Counted from the first letter of the stretch, positions 34,631-44,017 are shown. The stretch is DNA of 64,000 bases from an uncultured Clostridia bacterium (GCA_910583755.1 CAJTZO010000005.1:1-64000); one strand, 5' to 3'. The notes: generated from the sequence alone by a model not told the origin. Numbers and translations: made by a program.

Positions 34631-35475
34631 CTGAAAAGGAAAGACTAGACATATTATTAGTAAAGAAGAATATGGCAAAATCCAGAGAACTAGCGAAGGC
34701 TTATATTATGGCAGGAAATGTTTATGTGGATGGAGTCAAAGAGGAAAAGGCAGGAACAAAGATTGCAGTGACAGCAGAGATTGTGGTAAAGGATAATAAA
34801 ATGAAATATGTAAGTCGTGGAGGCTATAAATTAGAAAAAGCGATTGCAGAATTTGATATTATGCTAGAAAATAACATTTGTCTTGATATTGGTGCATCAA
34901 CAGGTGGATTTACAGATTGTATGTTGCAAAATGGTGCAAAAAAAGTATATTCCATTGATGTAGGATATGGGCAGTTTGATTGGAAATTAAGAAATGACAG
35001 CCGTGTTGTTTGTATGGAAAAAACAAATGTAAGATATATCACACATGACGATATTGCAGAAGAAGCAGATTTTGCTTCCATAGATGTTTCTTTTATTTCA
35101 CTGACAAAGGTATTACCAGCAGTATTGGGGGTACTTGGAGAAACAGGGAAATTAGTTTGTTTGATAAAGCCTCAGTTTGAAGCGGGACGGGAAAAGGTTG
35201 GAAAAAAAGGTGTTGTAAAAGATAGGAATGTGCACAAAGAAGTAATCATAAAAATAATAGAATATGCGATAGAACAAAATATTGCGATTCATGCAATTAG
35301 TTTTTCACCCATTAAAGGTCCAGAAGGAAATATTGAATATTTAATTTATTTGCAAAAAAATGCTGCTGGTATTACAAAAGAGAAAGCATATGATATGGCA
35401 GAAACTGTCGTTTGTACTTCTCATCAAGTATTAGAAGGAGAGGGAAAACATGAAAAGAGTGGGGATATTACCTAA
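34627..35475 (+). CDS. tlyA: TlyA-family rRNA 2'-O-methyltransferase
   Basis: A 282-residue protein with an N-terminal S4 RNA-binding domain (residues 1-60, ERLDILLVKKNMAKSRELAK) and a FtsJ-like SAM domain with DIGASTGGFTDCML, IDVGYGQFDWKLR and LIKPQFEAGREKV. Members methylate rRNA ribose in 16S and 23S and are often mis-annotated as hemolysins. It overlaps dxs by four bases and nadK by 26, as part of the conserved dxs-tlyA-argR-recN neighbourhood. Confidence 0.94.
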   Translation: MTEKERLDILLVKKNMAKSRELAKAYIMAGNVYVDGVKEEKAGTKIAVTAEIVVKDNKMKYVSRGGYKLEKAIAEFDIMLENNICLDIGASTGGFTDCMLQNGAKKVYSIDVGYGQFDWKLRNDSRVVCMEKTNVRYITHDDIAEEADFASIDVSFISLTKVLPAVLGVLGETGKLVCLIKPQFEAGREKVGKKGVVKDRNVHKEVIIKIIEYAIEQNIAIHAISFSPIKGPEGNIEYLIYLQKNAAGITKEKAYDMAETVVCTSHQVLEGEGKHEKSGDIT

Positions 35476-36301
35476 TTTAGAAAAAGATAAAAACTTTGTT
35501 ATAACCAAAAGGTTAATAAAACATTTGCTACATGAAAACTGTGAGCCAATGTTGACAAATCAGACAGCGATATTAGCAAATTTAGAATTATATGCGAAAG
35601 AAGAAGAAGAAATTTATCAAAATGCAGATTTTTTAATTTCACTAGGAGGCGATGGTACTCTTTTAGGGGTAGGACGTCGGAGTGCAATGTACGGAAAGCC
35701 AATTTTAGGAATTAATTTGGGAAATTTGGGTTTTTTGACAGCAGAAGAAAAAGACTTTGCAGAATGTGCCATTGATAAAGTGTTAAAAGGGGAATATAGC
35801 ATAGAAAAAAGGATGATGTTAGAAGCAGCAGTTTTTGCAGAACCGAAACGGATAGAAGGGCTTTTAGCATTAAATGATGTTTGTATTACAAGACGGTTTT
35901 CTTCTAAGATATTAGAATTTAATATTTTTGTCAATATGGAATATGTGGATACTTTAAGAGCGGATGGTGTTATTATTTGTACTCCAACAGGTTCAACTGC
36001 CTATAATCTTTCAGCAGGAGGACCAATTTTAAAAACAGATGCGGAAATTATGGCAATTACGCCTATTTGCCCTCATACATTGACAAGTAGACCAATTATT
36101 GTTTCAGCAGAAGATAAAATTACAGTAGAAGTTTCTAGCAGAGGAAATGAAGATTTTATTGTAAGTACAGATGGTCAACGTTCTATGTCTTTAAAAAGTA
36201 GAAATGTAGTGCAAATAAAAAAATCGCAATATTTTACAACAATTATGAAAACAAAACAAGTGAGCTTTTATGATGTATTACGGGAAAAATTAGGCAGGTA
36301 A
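35450..36301 (+). CDS. nadK: NAD kinase
   Basis: A 283-residue PpnK with the diacylglycerol-kinase-like fold. SLGGDGTLLGVGR is the GGDG catalytic and ATP motif, followed by GINLGNLGFLTA, the NAD-binding LNDVCITR and GSTAYNLSAGGPI. It phosphorylates NAD to NADP, using ATP or polyphosphate. GGAGAGGG lies five bases before the ATG, inside tlyA. argR follows 15 bases later. Confidence 0.95.
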   Translation: MKRVGILPNLEKDKNFVITKRLIKHLLHENCEPMLTNQTAILANLELYAKEEEEIYQNADFLISLGGDGTLLGVGRRSAMYGKPILGINLGNLGFLTAEEKDFAECAIDKVLKGEYSIEKRMMLEAAVFAEPKRIEGLLALNDVCITRRFSSKILEFNIFVNMEYVDTLRADGVIICTPTGSTAYNLSAGGPILKTDAEIMAITPICPHTLTSRPIIVSAEDKITVEVSSRGNEDFIVSTDGQRSMSLKSRNVVQIKKSQYFTTIMKTKQVSFYDVLREKLGR

Positions 36302-36316
36302 AGGAGGCTTATCATA

Positions 36317-36772
36317 ATGAAAGTTGCTAGGCATGCAAAAATATTAGAATTGATAGACAATTATGATATTGAAACGCAGGATGAACTTGCAAAAAAATTG
36401 CAAGAAGCTGGCTTTACAGTAACGCAAGCAACTGTTTCAAGGGATATTAGAGAAATGCGTTTAACGAAAATAGCAACGACAAAAGGAAAACAAAAGTATG
36501 CAGTGACTTCAGGAATTAATTCTGAACTTGCAGAACGTTCTGTTCGAGTATTTAAAGAAGCAGTTACGAAAATGGATTATGCACAAAATACCATTGTCAT
36601 TAAGACATTAGCGGGTATGGCAAATGCAGTTGGTGCAGCATTAGATAATATGCAGGAAAATGATATTATAGGAACATTAGCAGGAGATGATACCGTATTT
36701 TGTTTGGTAAAAACACAACAACAAGCAGCAGCAATTATGGAAAGACTTTATAGAATGATACATGTATCATAA
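36317..36772 (+). CDS. argR: Arginine repressor ArgR/AhrC
   Basis: A 151-residue ArgR with the N-terminal winged helix (ELAKKLQEAGFTVTQATVSR) and the C-terminal hexamerisation and arginine-binding domain IIGTLAGDDTVFCLVK, whose GDD motif binds arginine. It controls arginine synthesis and breakdown genes; none are in this window, so here it is kept by neighbourhood with recN. An AAAGGAGG site precedes it. Confidence 0.95.
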   Translation: MKVARHAKILELIDNYDIETQDELAKKLQEAGFTVTQATVSRDIREMRLTKIATTKGKQKYAVTSGINSELAERSVRVFKEAVTKMDYAQNTIVIKTLAGMANAVGAALDNMQENDIIGTLAGDDTVFCLVKTQQQAAAIMERLYRMIHVS

Positions 36773-36781
36773 AAAACCAAG

Positions 36782-36803
36782 CTTTCTTGGAAGAAAGCTT
36801 AGC
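36782..36803 (+). terminator. Hairpin after argR
   Basis: AAGCTTTCTT-GG-AAGAAAGCTT forms a 10-bp stem ten bases after the argR stop, without a strong T-run. It may be the start of the repeat block that follows. Confidence 0.5.
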
Positions 36804-36844
36804 AAAGAACTTTAACTTTGTTTGACAGAAGTTGAACCAAGCTT

Positions 36845-37160
36845 TGAATGAAACATAAATAGGAAGCAATGGGAAAATATAGAATTTACTTTATTTATTC
36901 ACAGAAAAATGTTAGCTTTTTTAAAGAAAAAGTTTTTGGTTCAAGCTTTTTTTAAAAAGCTTGTAGAATTTTAGGGACAAAGTCCCTAAGGTCTTAAATA
37001 AAACTCTGAATGAAACATAAATAGGAAGCAATGGGAAAATATAGAATTTACTTTATTTATTCACAGAAAAATGTTAGTTTTTTTAAAGAAAAAGTTTTTG
37101 GTCAAGCTTTTTTTCAAAAAGCTTGTAGGGTTTTAGGGATAAAGTCCCTAAGGTCTTAAA
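36845..37160 (+). repeat. Tandem pair of 162-bp intergenic repeat units
   Basis: Two nearly identical units start TGAATGAAACATAAATAGG at 36845 and 37007. Each runs through TATAGAATTTACTTTATTTATT, given here only as the positions' 5' part, and an AAGCTTTTT/AAAAAGCTT hairpin, and ends with TTAGGGA-(C/T)AAAG-TCCCTAAGG and GTCTTAAA. They differ by only a few bases and one indel, so the duplication is recent. They fill the argR-recN gap of 421 bases, in which I see no gene. Confidence 0.85.
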
Positions 37161-37193
37161 GGTTTTAAAGTAAGTGGTAGGAGAAAAAATAAA

Positions 37194-38882
37194 ATGCTAG
37201 AACATTTACACATTAAAAATGTAGCACTGATTACAGAAAGCGAAATTGATTTTGAAAAAGGATTAAATATTCTTTCTGGAGAAACAGGTGCAGGAAAGTC
37301 AATGGTAATTGATTCTCTTAACTTTGCATTGGGAGAAAGAACCAGCAGTAATTTTTTGAGAAAAGGCGAAAAAATGGCATTAGTTGAGGCTGTTTTTACT
37401 GTAAAAGAAGAAGAGATTCTAAAAAAACTGGAGGAAAATGGGATACCAATAGAGGAAGATAGCACAATACTTTTAACAAGAACGATGAATCAAACAGGAA
37501 AAACCATTTGTCGCATCAATGGTAATGTTGTGACAGTGGGTATGATGAAAGAATGTGCAGAGGGGCTTTTAGATATTCATGGTCAACATCAACATCAATC
37601 TTTATTAAATACTGCAAAACATATCCAAATTCTTGACCAATTTTGTGGAAAAAAATTAGAAGAAGCAAAGGAAGATTTTGAGGTTTCTTATAAAGCATTT
37701 CAAGAAATTGAAAAAAGTTTGTCAAAATTATTGGGAGATGAACAACAAAGAACGAGAAAGATAGATTTATTACAATTTCAAATAGAGGAAATTGCGCAAG
37801 CGAAGCTTCAGATAGGAGAAGAAGAAGAATTACTGGAAACCAAAAGAAGATTAATGAATGGAGAAAAAATTAGAAATTTAACAGAAAATAGTTTATGTTT
37901 TTTATATCACGGAACAGAAATGCAGTCTTCTTCTATTGACCAACTTTCTAGGGCGTTGCAGGAAGTTGCGGACTTGACGAAATATGATGAAAAAATAAAT
38001 CATATTTATGAAACATTATCTTCTGTTTATGCACAAATGGATGATGTGGTCAGAGATTTAAAACATTATAGTGATACCATTGTAGAAGAATCAGAAGAAC
38101 TGGAAAATGTAGAAGAAAGAATACAATTAATCTATCATTTAAAAAAGAAATATGGAAATAATATAGAAGAAATTTTAGAATTCTATCAAGATGCAACACA
38201 GGAGTTGGATTTTTTATTAAATAGTGAAGAAATAGTACAGCAGTTAAATGAAAAAAAGAAAAAAGCAGAAAAAGAATTATTACAAAAAGCAGAAAAATTA
38301 AGTAGTATTCGAATCGAAAAAGCACAAGAAATTCAAAAAGAGATTGAACAACAATTATGGGATTTGGAAATGAAATATGGTAAATTTGTTATTTCAATAG
38401 AAGATAAAAAAGAAATAACACAAAATGGAAAAGATAAAGTAGAATTTTTGATTTCTGCAAATGCAGGAGAAGAACTAAAACCTTTGACAAAAATTGCATC
38501 AGGTGGTGAAATGTCACGTGTCATGTTGGCATTAAAAACAGTTTTAGCAAAAGCGGATAAGATAGAGGTCTTCATATTTGATGAAATTGATACAGGGGTA
38601 AGTGGTAGAACAGCGCAAAAAGTGGCAGAGAAAATGGCTTTTATTGCAAAAACCCATCAAATTATTTGTATTACCCATTTGCCCCAAATTGCAGCTATGG
38701 CAGACCATCATCTTTTGATTGAAAAAAATATGGAAGAACAAAAAACAATTACTACTGTCACTGCTTTGGATAAAGAAAAATCTGTTTCTGAAATTGCCCG
38801 TTTGATTGGTGGAGCAAAAATTACAGAAACAACATGGACCGCCGCAAAGGAGTTAAAAGAACAAGCAAATGCATTAAAATAA
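37194..38882 (+). CDS. recN: DNA repair protein RecN
   Basis: A 562-residue SMC-like ATPase. Walker A GETGAGKSMV is near the N-terminus, a long coiled-coil fills the middle, and the C-terminal lobe has the signature ASGGEMSRVMLALK, Walker B IFDEIDTGVSG and the ITHLPQIA switch region. It acts early in double-strand break repair. It has an AGGAG site ten bases upstream. It closes the nusB-recN block; spoIVB/spo0A, which follow recN in many spore formers, are not here. Confidence 0.96.
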   Translation: MLEHLHIKNVALITESEIDFEKGLNILSGETGAGKSMVIDSLNFALGERTSSNFLRKGEKMALVEAVFTVKEEEILKKLEENGIPIEEDSTILLTRTMNQTGKTICRINGNVVTVGMMKECAEGLLDIHGQHQHQSLLNTAKHIQILDQFCGKKLEEAKEDFEVSYKAFQEIEKSLSKLLGDEQQRTRKIDLLQFQIEEIAQAKLQIGEEEELLETKRRLMNGEKIRNLTENSLCFLYHGTEMQSSSIDQLSRALQEVADLTKYDEKINHIYETLSSVYAQMDDVVRDLKHYSDTIVEESEELENVEERIQLIYHLKKKYGNNIEEILEFYQDATQELDFLLNSEEIVQQLNEKKKKAEKELLQKAEKLSSIRIEKAQEIQKEIEQQLWDLEMKYGKFVISIEDKKEITQNGKDKVEFLISANAGEELKPLTKIASGGEMSRVMLALKTVLAKADKIEVFIFDEIDTGVSGRTAQKVAEKMAFIAKTHQIICITHLPQIAAMADHHLLIEKNMEEQKTITTVTALDKEKSVSEIARLIGGAKITETTWTAAKELKEQANALK

Positions 38883-38924
38883 ACAAAAGAACAATATTTC
38901 TTTAAAAATGTTGATTTTGTAAAC

Positions 38925-38958
38925 AAAAAAAGACAATACCATAGTATTGTCTTTTTTT
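38925..38958. terminator. Bidirectional terminator between recN and XRE gene
   Basis: AAAAAAAGACAATAC-CATA-GTATTGTCTTTTTTT, a perfect 15-bp inverted repeat between convergent genes, has T-runs on both strands. Confidence 0.9.
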
Positions 38959-38961
38959 GTT

Positions 38962-39408
38962 TTATTCATCTTTTGCTGGAATAGATGAATTATAGGATGA
39001 AATATCTTCTGCAACTTGTAAAACAGTTCCTTCTTGTAATGGTTCTGAACAAGTATTTTTTTGTTCTGCTTCTGGTTCTTCTGGACGAACTTCTAACCAT
39101 TCCATAAAGAAAAGAAGTTCTTGAATTTTTTTAGGAGATAAGTTAGCATAATGACGACGAACTTCATTAAATTCGTTGGAATTGTCATCTCTAATATAAG
39201 GATAACGAATATCATTAACTCCTAATAAATAATCCATAGAAACATTAAATATTGCTGCGATTTTTTTCAAGTCTTCAATCGAAGGATTGTTTCTTCCGGA
39301 TTCGTAGTTAGCTATAGCAGTATAGCCATAGTTTAACATTTTACCTAAACGAACCTGTGTTAATTTTTTTTCTTTTCTTAACATTTTTAATCGGTCTTTA
39401 AACTGCAT
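38962..39408 (-). CDS. XRE-family transcriptional regulator
   Basis: A 148-residue protein with an N-terminal Cro/CI helix-turn-helix (MQFKDRLKMLRKEKKLTQ ... AIANYESGRNNPSIEDL), a central helical part (LSPKKIQELLFFMEWLEV) and an acidic, low-complexity C-terminus. It is a stand-alone DNA-binding regulator of unknown targets. ATG 39408 has GAGGTGAT seven bases upstream; GTG 39417 overlaps that site. The 289-base gap to the divergent cysteine desulfurase gene holds no visible gene and is extremely A/T-rich. Confidence 0.9.
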   Translation of the reverse strand: MQFKDRLKMLRKEKKLTQVRLGKMLNYGYTAIANYESGRNNPSIEDLKKIAAIFNVSMDYLLGVNDIRYPYIRDDNSNEFNEVRRHYANLSPKKIQELLFFMEWLEVRPEEPEAEQKNTCSEPLQEGTVLQVAEDISSYNSSIPAKDE

Positions 39409-39697
39409 GCATATCACCTCTTAAGATTCTATTGCATAATATAGTATTATACATTACAAAAAAAGTATTTACCTATCATAGATATTTCAGTCTTGATTAT
39501 TTATTATATTTTGAAAATAATTATATGGGAATATGATGTCATAATTTTTGTGAAAAAGTTTTTAGTATTAATATAAATTGTGAAATTTTTTGTAGAATTT
39601 TGTAATGATTTTTTATTTTTTGTAGTTTTTTAAAAAAATAAAATCAAAAAAAGACAAAAATCGACATAAAAATAGAATATTTTAAAGGAGTGTTTTT

Positions 39698-40879
39698 ATG
39701 AAAACAAACATATATTTTGATAATGCAGCAACAACAGCAGTAAGAAAAGAAGTATATCATGAAATGTTGCCTTACTTTATGCAAAATTATGGAAATGCAT
39801 CTAGTGTATATACCATTGCAAGAGAAAGTAAAAAGGCATTGGAAAAAGCAAGAGAACAAGTAGCAAAAGCGTTAAATGCAGATACAGAGGAAATTTATTT
39901 TACAGCAGGCGGCTCAGAAAGTGATAATATGGCATTAAAAGGCATTGCAGAAGCAATGGAGAAAAAAGGAAAGCACATCATTACAACAAAAATAGAACAT
40001 CATGCTATATTGCATACATGTGAATATTTGCAGGATAGAGGTTTTGAAATTACTTATTTATCTGTAGATGAATTTGGAAAAATTTGTTTAGAAGAACTAA
40101 AAAAGGCAATTCGGAAAGATACCATTTTAATTTCTGTTATGTTTGCAAATAACGAAATTGGCACCATACAACCCATAAAAGAAATTGGTGCGATTGCAAA
40201 AGAAAAAGGAATCTATTTTCATACAGATGCTGTTCAGGCGGTAGGTCATGTTAAAATTGATGTCAAAGAAATGAATATAGATTTGCTTTCTTTGTCTGGA
40301 CATAAATTATGTGCGCCAAAAGGTGTTGGTGCAATTTATATTAAAAAAGGTGTTAACATTCATCCCTTGATTCATGGCGGGGCACAGGAAAAAAGAAAAC
40401 GGGCTGGTACAGAAAATATAGCGGGCATTGTAGGATTGGGAAAGGCTATAGAGTTAGCAAATGAAGAAATGGAGGAAAATACAAAAAAATTAATCTTTTT
40501 AAGAGATAAATTAATAAATGGTATTTTGGAAAAAGTACCTTATAGTAAGTTGAATGGACATCCCAAAGATAGATTACCCGGAAATTGTAATTTTTCCTTT
40601 GATTTTGTGGAAGGAGAATCTATGTTGTTCTTATTAGATAGTAAAGGAATTGCTGCTTCAAGCGGTTCTGCATGTAGTGCTGGTTCTTCAGACCCATCCC
40701 ATGTGTTATTAGCCATTAATTTATCACATGAAAAAGCACATGGTTCTTTACGTATGACCTTAGACCATGATAATACAGAAAAAGAAGTTGATATTGTGTT
40801 GCAGGAATTACCAATGATTATTACAAAATTAAGAGAAATGTCCCCAGCTTATCAAAAACTTTTGGATAAAACGAAATAA
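39698..40879 (+). CDS. nifS: Cysteine desulfurase (NifS/IscS type)
   Basis: A 393-residue PLP enzyme. It starts IYFDNAATTAVRKEV, has HHAILHTCEYLQ, the PLP lysine in SLSGHKLCAPKGVGA and the catalytic loop ASSGSACSAGSSDPSHV with its cysteine persulfide site. It delivers sulfur for Fe-S clusters and tRNA thiolation; mnmA, one user of such sulfur, is at 53.8-54.8 kb. No nifU/iscU scaffold gene follows; a full dispersed repeat does. The site TAAAGGAGTG precedes the ATG. Confidence 0.94.
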   Translation: MKTNIYFDNAATTAVRKEVYHEMLPYFMQNYGNASSVYTIARESKKALEKAREQVAKALNADTEEIYFTAGGSESDNMALKGIAEAMEKKGKHIITTKIEHHAILHTCEYLQDRGFEITYLSVDEFGKICLEELKKAIRKDTILISVMFANNEIGTIQPIKEIGAIAKEKGIYFHTDAVQAVGHVKIDVKEMNIDLLSLSGHKLCAPKGVGAIYIKKGVNIHPLIHGGAQEKRKRAGTENIAGIVGLGKAIELANEEMEENTKKLIFLRDKLINGILEKVPYSKLNGHPKDRLPGNCNFSFDFVEGESMLFLLDSKGIAASSGSACSAGSSDPSHVLLAINLSHEKAHGSLRMTLDHDNTEKEVDIVLQELPMIITKLREMSPAYQKLLDKTK

Positions 40880-40893
40880 TTAAAATAAAAAAA

Positions 40894-40916
40894 AGTATGA
40901 TAAAAAGTCATATTCT
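40894..40916 (+). repeat. Left flanking hairpin of repeat copy D
   Basis: AGTATGAT...TCATATTCT is an imperfect hairpin and a near direct repeat of the terminator at 41136-41160 on the other side of the element. It looks like a duplicated terminator. Confidence 0.6.
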
Positions 40917-41134
40917 AAGCTTGTCAAAAAACTTTGAGGGCTAGCCCTCAAACTCCTAATTCTTTCTTGAAAGAAAGAATCAAAGAACTTTAATGCGAAA
41001 CTAGCGTTTCGCTAAAAAGATTGATTTTATCAGGAAAAACGCTAGTTTTTTCAGGAAAGTTTTTTGTCCAACTTTTTTTTAAAAAAGTTGGTGGGTGTGG
41101 GTGAAACCCACAAAAAAGACTTTATTGACAAGCT
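40917..41134 (+). repeat. TGGGTG modular repeat, copy D (forward, full length)
   Basis: A complete 218-bp copy: AAGCTTGTCAAAAAACTTTG, GAGGGCTAGCCCTC, CTTTCTTGAAAGAAAG, CGAAACTAGCGTTTCG, the CCAAC/GTTGG and GTGGGTG hairpins, ending GACTTTATTGACAAGCT. Its ends (AAGCTTGTCAA and TTGACAAGCT) are exact inverted repeats, and the match continues into the flanking hairpins. Confidence 0.9.
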
Positions 41135-41135
41135 G

Positions 41136-41166
41136 AGAATATGATTAAAAATCATATTCTTTTTTT
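41136..41166 (+). terminator. Intrinsic terminator beyond repeat copy D
   Basis: AGAATATGAT-TAAAA-ATCATATTCT with six T residues after it; a perfect 10-bp stem, presumably the original terminator of the cysteine desulfurase gene. Confidence 0.8.
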
Positions 41167-41230
41167 ATGCAATTTACGCATTTGTGGGATTCAAATAAAT
41201 TGTTTTTTTACAAATACTATAATTTTATCA

Positions 41231-41257
41231 TTGATTTTATCATTATTTTGCTATAAA
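41231..41257 (+). promoter_or_regulatory. Possible promoter of transaldolase-transketolase
   Basis: TTGATT (41231-41236) and TATAAA (41252-41257), 15-base spacer, 54 bases before the transaldolase ATG. A TATAAT at 41218-41223 is an alternative -10 without a good -35. Confidence 0.35.
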
Positions 41258-41311
41258 ATAAACAATAGTAAAGAACTTATTAGTAGTGGAACAGAGAAAG
41301 GAAGAGACATT

Positions 41312-41959
41312 ATGAAAATTTTTATTGATACTGCAAATGTGGAACATATTAGAGAGGCAAATGATTTAGGAGTGATTTGCGGTGTAACAACAAATCCTTC
41401 TTTAATTGCAAAAGAAGGCAGGGATTTTGTAGAAGTAGTAAAGGAGATTACAACCATTGTAGATGGACCTATCAGTGCAGAAGTGATTAGTTTAGAGCAT
41501 GAAGGTATGGTAAAAGAAGCCAGAGAATTGGTGAAAATTCATAAAAACATTGTGATTAAAATTCCTATGACCTTAGAAGGTTTAAAAGCAGTAAAAATAT
41601 TAACAGCAGAAGGAATTAAAACAAATGTTACCCTAATTTTTTCTGCAACACAAGCACTCCTTGCAGCAAGAGCAGGTGCAACATATGTCAGTCCTTTCCT
41701 TGGTAGAGTAGATGATATTGGTACAGAAGGTATGAATTTAATTGAAGAAATCGTAGACATTTTTGCTGTACATGGTATTTCTACTGAAATTATTGCAGCA
41801 AGTATTCGTAATCCACTTCATGTTATCAATGCAGCAAGAGTAGGCTGCCATATTGCAACAATTCCTTACAATGTAATTGTACAAATGGCAAAACATCCAT
41901 TAACAGATATTGGGATTGAAAGATTTTTGAAAGATTGGGAAACAGTACCTAAAAAATAA
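41312..41959 (+). CDS. tal: Transaldolase (TalC/FSA type)
   Basis: A 215-residue short transaldolase: it starts MKIFIDTANVEHIREAND, the Schiff-base lysine is in VIKIPMTLEGLKAV, and SPFLGRVDDIGTEG and IIAASIRNPLHV are conserved. It transfers dihydroxyacetone units in the non-oxidative pentose phosphate pathway; the related F6P aldolases share this fold. The ATG at 41312 has AAAGGAAG eight bases upstream and gives the family length. It pairs with the transketolase gene 60 bases downstream, which would also process ribose 5-phosphate from the ribokinases at 7.6-10.5 kb. Confidence 0.94.
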   Translation: MKIFIDTANVEHIREANDLGVICGVTTNPSLIAKEGRDFVEVVKEITTIVDGPISAEVISLEHEGMVKEARELVKIHKNIVIKIPMTLEGLKAVKILTAEGIKTNVTLIFSATQALLAARAGATYVSPFLGRVDDIGTEGMNLIEEIVDIFAVHGISTEIIAASIRNPLHVINAARVGCHIATIPYNVIVQMAKHPLTDIGIERFLKDWETVPKK

Positions 41960-42019
41960 ATTTTTAAAAAACAAAGTTAAGCAATGCCCAAGATTTTCAA
42001 AATTAGGAGGAATTTTTTC

Positions 42020-44002
42020 ATGAGTGAAATAGAACAATTATCTGTAAATACAATTCGTTTTCTTTCGGCAGAAGCAATCCAAAAAGCAAATAGTGGTCAT
42101 CCCGGATTACCTTTAGGAGCTGCACCAGCAGCATATACCCTTTGGGCAAAGGAAATGAAACATAATCCAGCAAATCCAGATTGGGCGGATAGAGATAGAT
42201 TTGTATTATCAGCAGGACATGGCTCTGCAATGTTATATTCTTTGTTACATTTGTTTGGCTATGGTTTGACAATAGAAGACTTAAAACAATTTCGTCAAAA
42301 AGGTTCTTTGACCCCCGGACACCCAGAATATAAATTAACAAAAGGGGTTGAAATTACAACAGGACCTTTAGGACAGGGAATTGCTAATGCAGTTGGTTTT
42401 GCATTGGCGGAAAAACATTTAGCAGCAAAGTTTAATACAGCAGAATATAAAGTGGTAGACCATTATACTTTTGCACTTTGTGGTGATGGCTGTTTGATGG
42501 AAGGTGTTTCAGCAGAAGCTGCTTCTTTGGCTGCTACCATGGGATTAGGAAAATTAATATTGCTTTATGACTCGAATAATATCACTATAGAAGGTAGTAC
42601 AGATGTTGCTTTTACAGAAGATGTATTAAAACGGTTTGAAGCGTATGGTTGGCATATTCAAGAAGTAGTGGATGGCACAGATATTAATACGATTGCAAAA
42701 GCGATTGAATTTGCAAAGGAAGAAAAAGCAAAACCTTCTATTATCAAAATAGATACTATAATCGGTTATGGTGCGCCAAATAAACAAGGGAAAGCTTCTG
42801 CACATGGGGAACCTTTGGGAGAAGAAGAAATTGAGGCAACCAAACAAGCGCTTGGTTGGACAGAAAAAGAAACATTTGCAGTGCCAAAAGAAGTTGCAGA
42901 ACATATGCAGAAGTTGCAGGCAGAATTTGCAAAAAAAGAACAACAATGGAATGAATTGTTTGAAAGTTATAGAAAAGCAAATCCAGAATTAGCAAAAGAA
43001 TGGGATATTTGGCATAGTGATAAGTTACCTGTGGATTTGTTAAATGAGGAAGATTATTGGACTTATGAGGGCAATCTTGCGACAAGAGCATCTTCTGAAA
43101 AGGTATTACAAAAGTTGTCAAAAATTATTCCAAATTTAATTGGTGGGTCTGCCGATTTAGCACCTTCTAATAAATCTGTAATGAAAGATAGAAAATATTA
43201 TTCTGTGGAAAACCCAGAAGGTTCTAATCTTCACTTTGGTATTAGAGAATTTGCTATGACAGCAATGGCAAATGCGATGGCAGCACATGGTGGATTAAGA
43301 CCTTATATTGCAGGATTTTTTGTGTTTAGCGATTATATGAAATCAGGTTTAAGAATGTCCGCATTGATGGAATTGCCAGTGATAAGCATTATGACCCATG
43401 ATAGTATTGGTGTTGGAGAAGATGGTCCAACACATCAACCCATTGAACATTTAGCAGCATTAAGAAGTATGCCAAATTATACGGTGTTCCGTCCTTGTGA
43501 TACAAGAGAGACAGCGGCAGGTTGGTTAGCGGGACTTCTTAGGACAACTTCTCCTACTGCATTGGTATTGACAAGACAAAATTTACCACTGCTAGATGGT
43601 ACAGGAAAAGAAGCCTTAAAAGGTGCTTATATTTTAAGGGACTGTGAAGGTACACCAGATGTATTACTTATGGCAAGTGGTTCAGAAGTAGAGTTGATTT
43701 ATAAAGCGTATGATGAATTGGCACAAAAAGGAATCAAAGCTAGAGTCATCAGTATGCCAAGCTTTGAACTGTTTGAAGAACAATCAGAAGAATATAAGGA
43801 AAGTGTATTACCCAATGTAGTAAGGAAAAGAGTTGCAGTAGAAGCAGCCTCCTCCTTTGGCTGGCATAAATATGTTGGTTTGGATGGTGCAACAATTACC
43901 ATGGACCATTTTGGCGCATCTGCTCCAGCAGGAACTCTGTTTCAAGAGTTTGGCTTTACTGTAGAAAATGTTGTACAAACGGCGGTAAACTTACTTTCTT
44001 GA
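42020..44002 (+). CDS. tkt: Transketolase
   Basis: A 660-residue full-length transketolase. It has ANSGHPGLPLGAAPAAYTLW, the ThDP motif CGDGCLMEGVSAEAASLA, HFGIREFAMTAMANAMAAHG in the pyrimidine domain and SIGVGEDGPTHQPIEHLA. It moves two-carbon units between pentose and hexose phosphates, using thiamine diphosphate. ATG 42020 follows AGGAGG by nine bases; the in-frame ATG at 41984 lacks a site. It forms an operon with the transaldolase gene. Two different dispersed repeats fill the next 470 bases. Confidence 0.96.
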   Translation: MSEIEQLSVNTIRFLSAEAIQKANSGHPGLPLGAAPAAYTLWAKEMKHNPANPDWADRDRFVLSAGHGSAMLYSLLHLFGYGLTIEDLKQFRQKGSLTPGHPEYKLTKGVEITTGPLGQGIANAVGFALAEKHLAAKFNTAEYKVVDHYTFALCGDGCLMEGVSAEAASLAATMGLGKLILLYDSNNITIEGSTDVAFTEDVLKRFEAYGWHIQEVVDGTDINTIAKAIEFAKEEKAKPSIIKIDTIIGYGAPNKQGKASAHGEPLGEEEIEATKQALGWTEKETFAVPKEVAEHMQKLQAEFAKKEQQWNELFESYRKANPELAKEWDIWHSDKLPVDLLNEEDYWTYEGNLATRASSEKVLQKLSKIIPNLIGGSADLAPSNKSVMKDRKYYSVENPEGSNLHFGIREFAMTAMANAMAAHGGLRPYIAGFFVFSDYMKSGLRMSALMELPVISIMTHDSIGVGEDGPTHQPIEHLAALRSMPNYTVFRPCDTRETAAGWLAGLLRTTSPTALVLTRQNLPLLDGTGKEALKGAYILRDCEGTPDVLLMASGSEVELIYKAYDELAQKGIKARVISMPSFELFEEQSEEYKESVLPNVVRKRVAVEAASSFGWHKYVGLDGATITMDHFGASAPAGTLFQEFGFTVENVVQTAVNLLS

Positions 44003-44017
44003 TGCCTTCTTGAAAGA

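Noticed and set aside
36845..37160. CRISPR-like tandem repeat
   Set aside because: Only two units of 162 bp with no short repeats and unique spacers, and no cas gene nearby.
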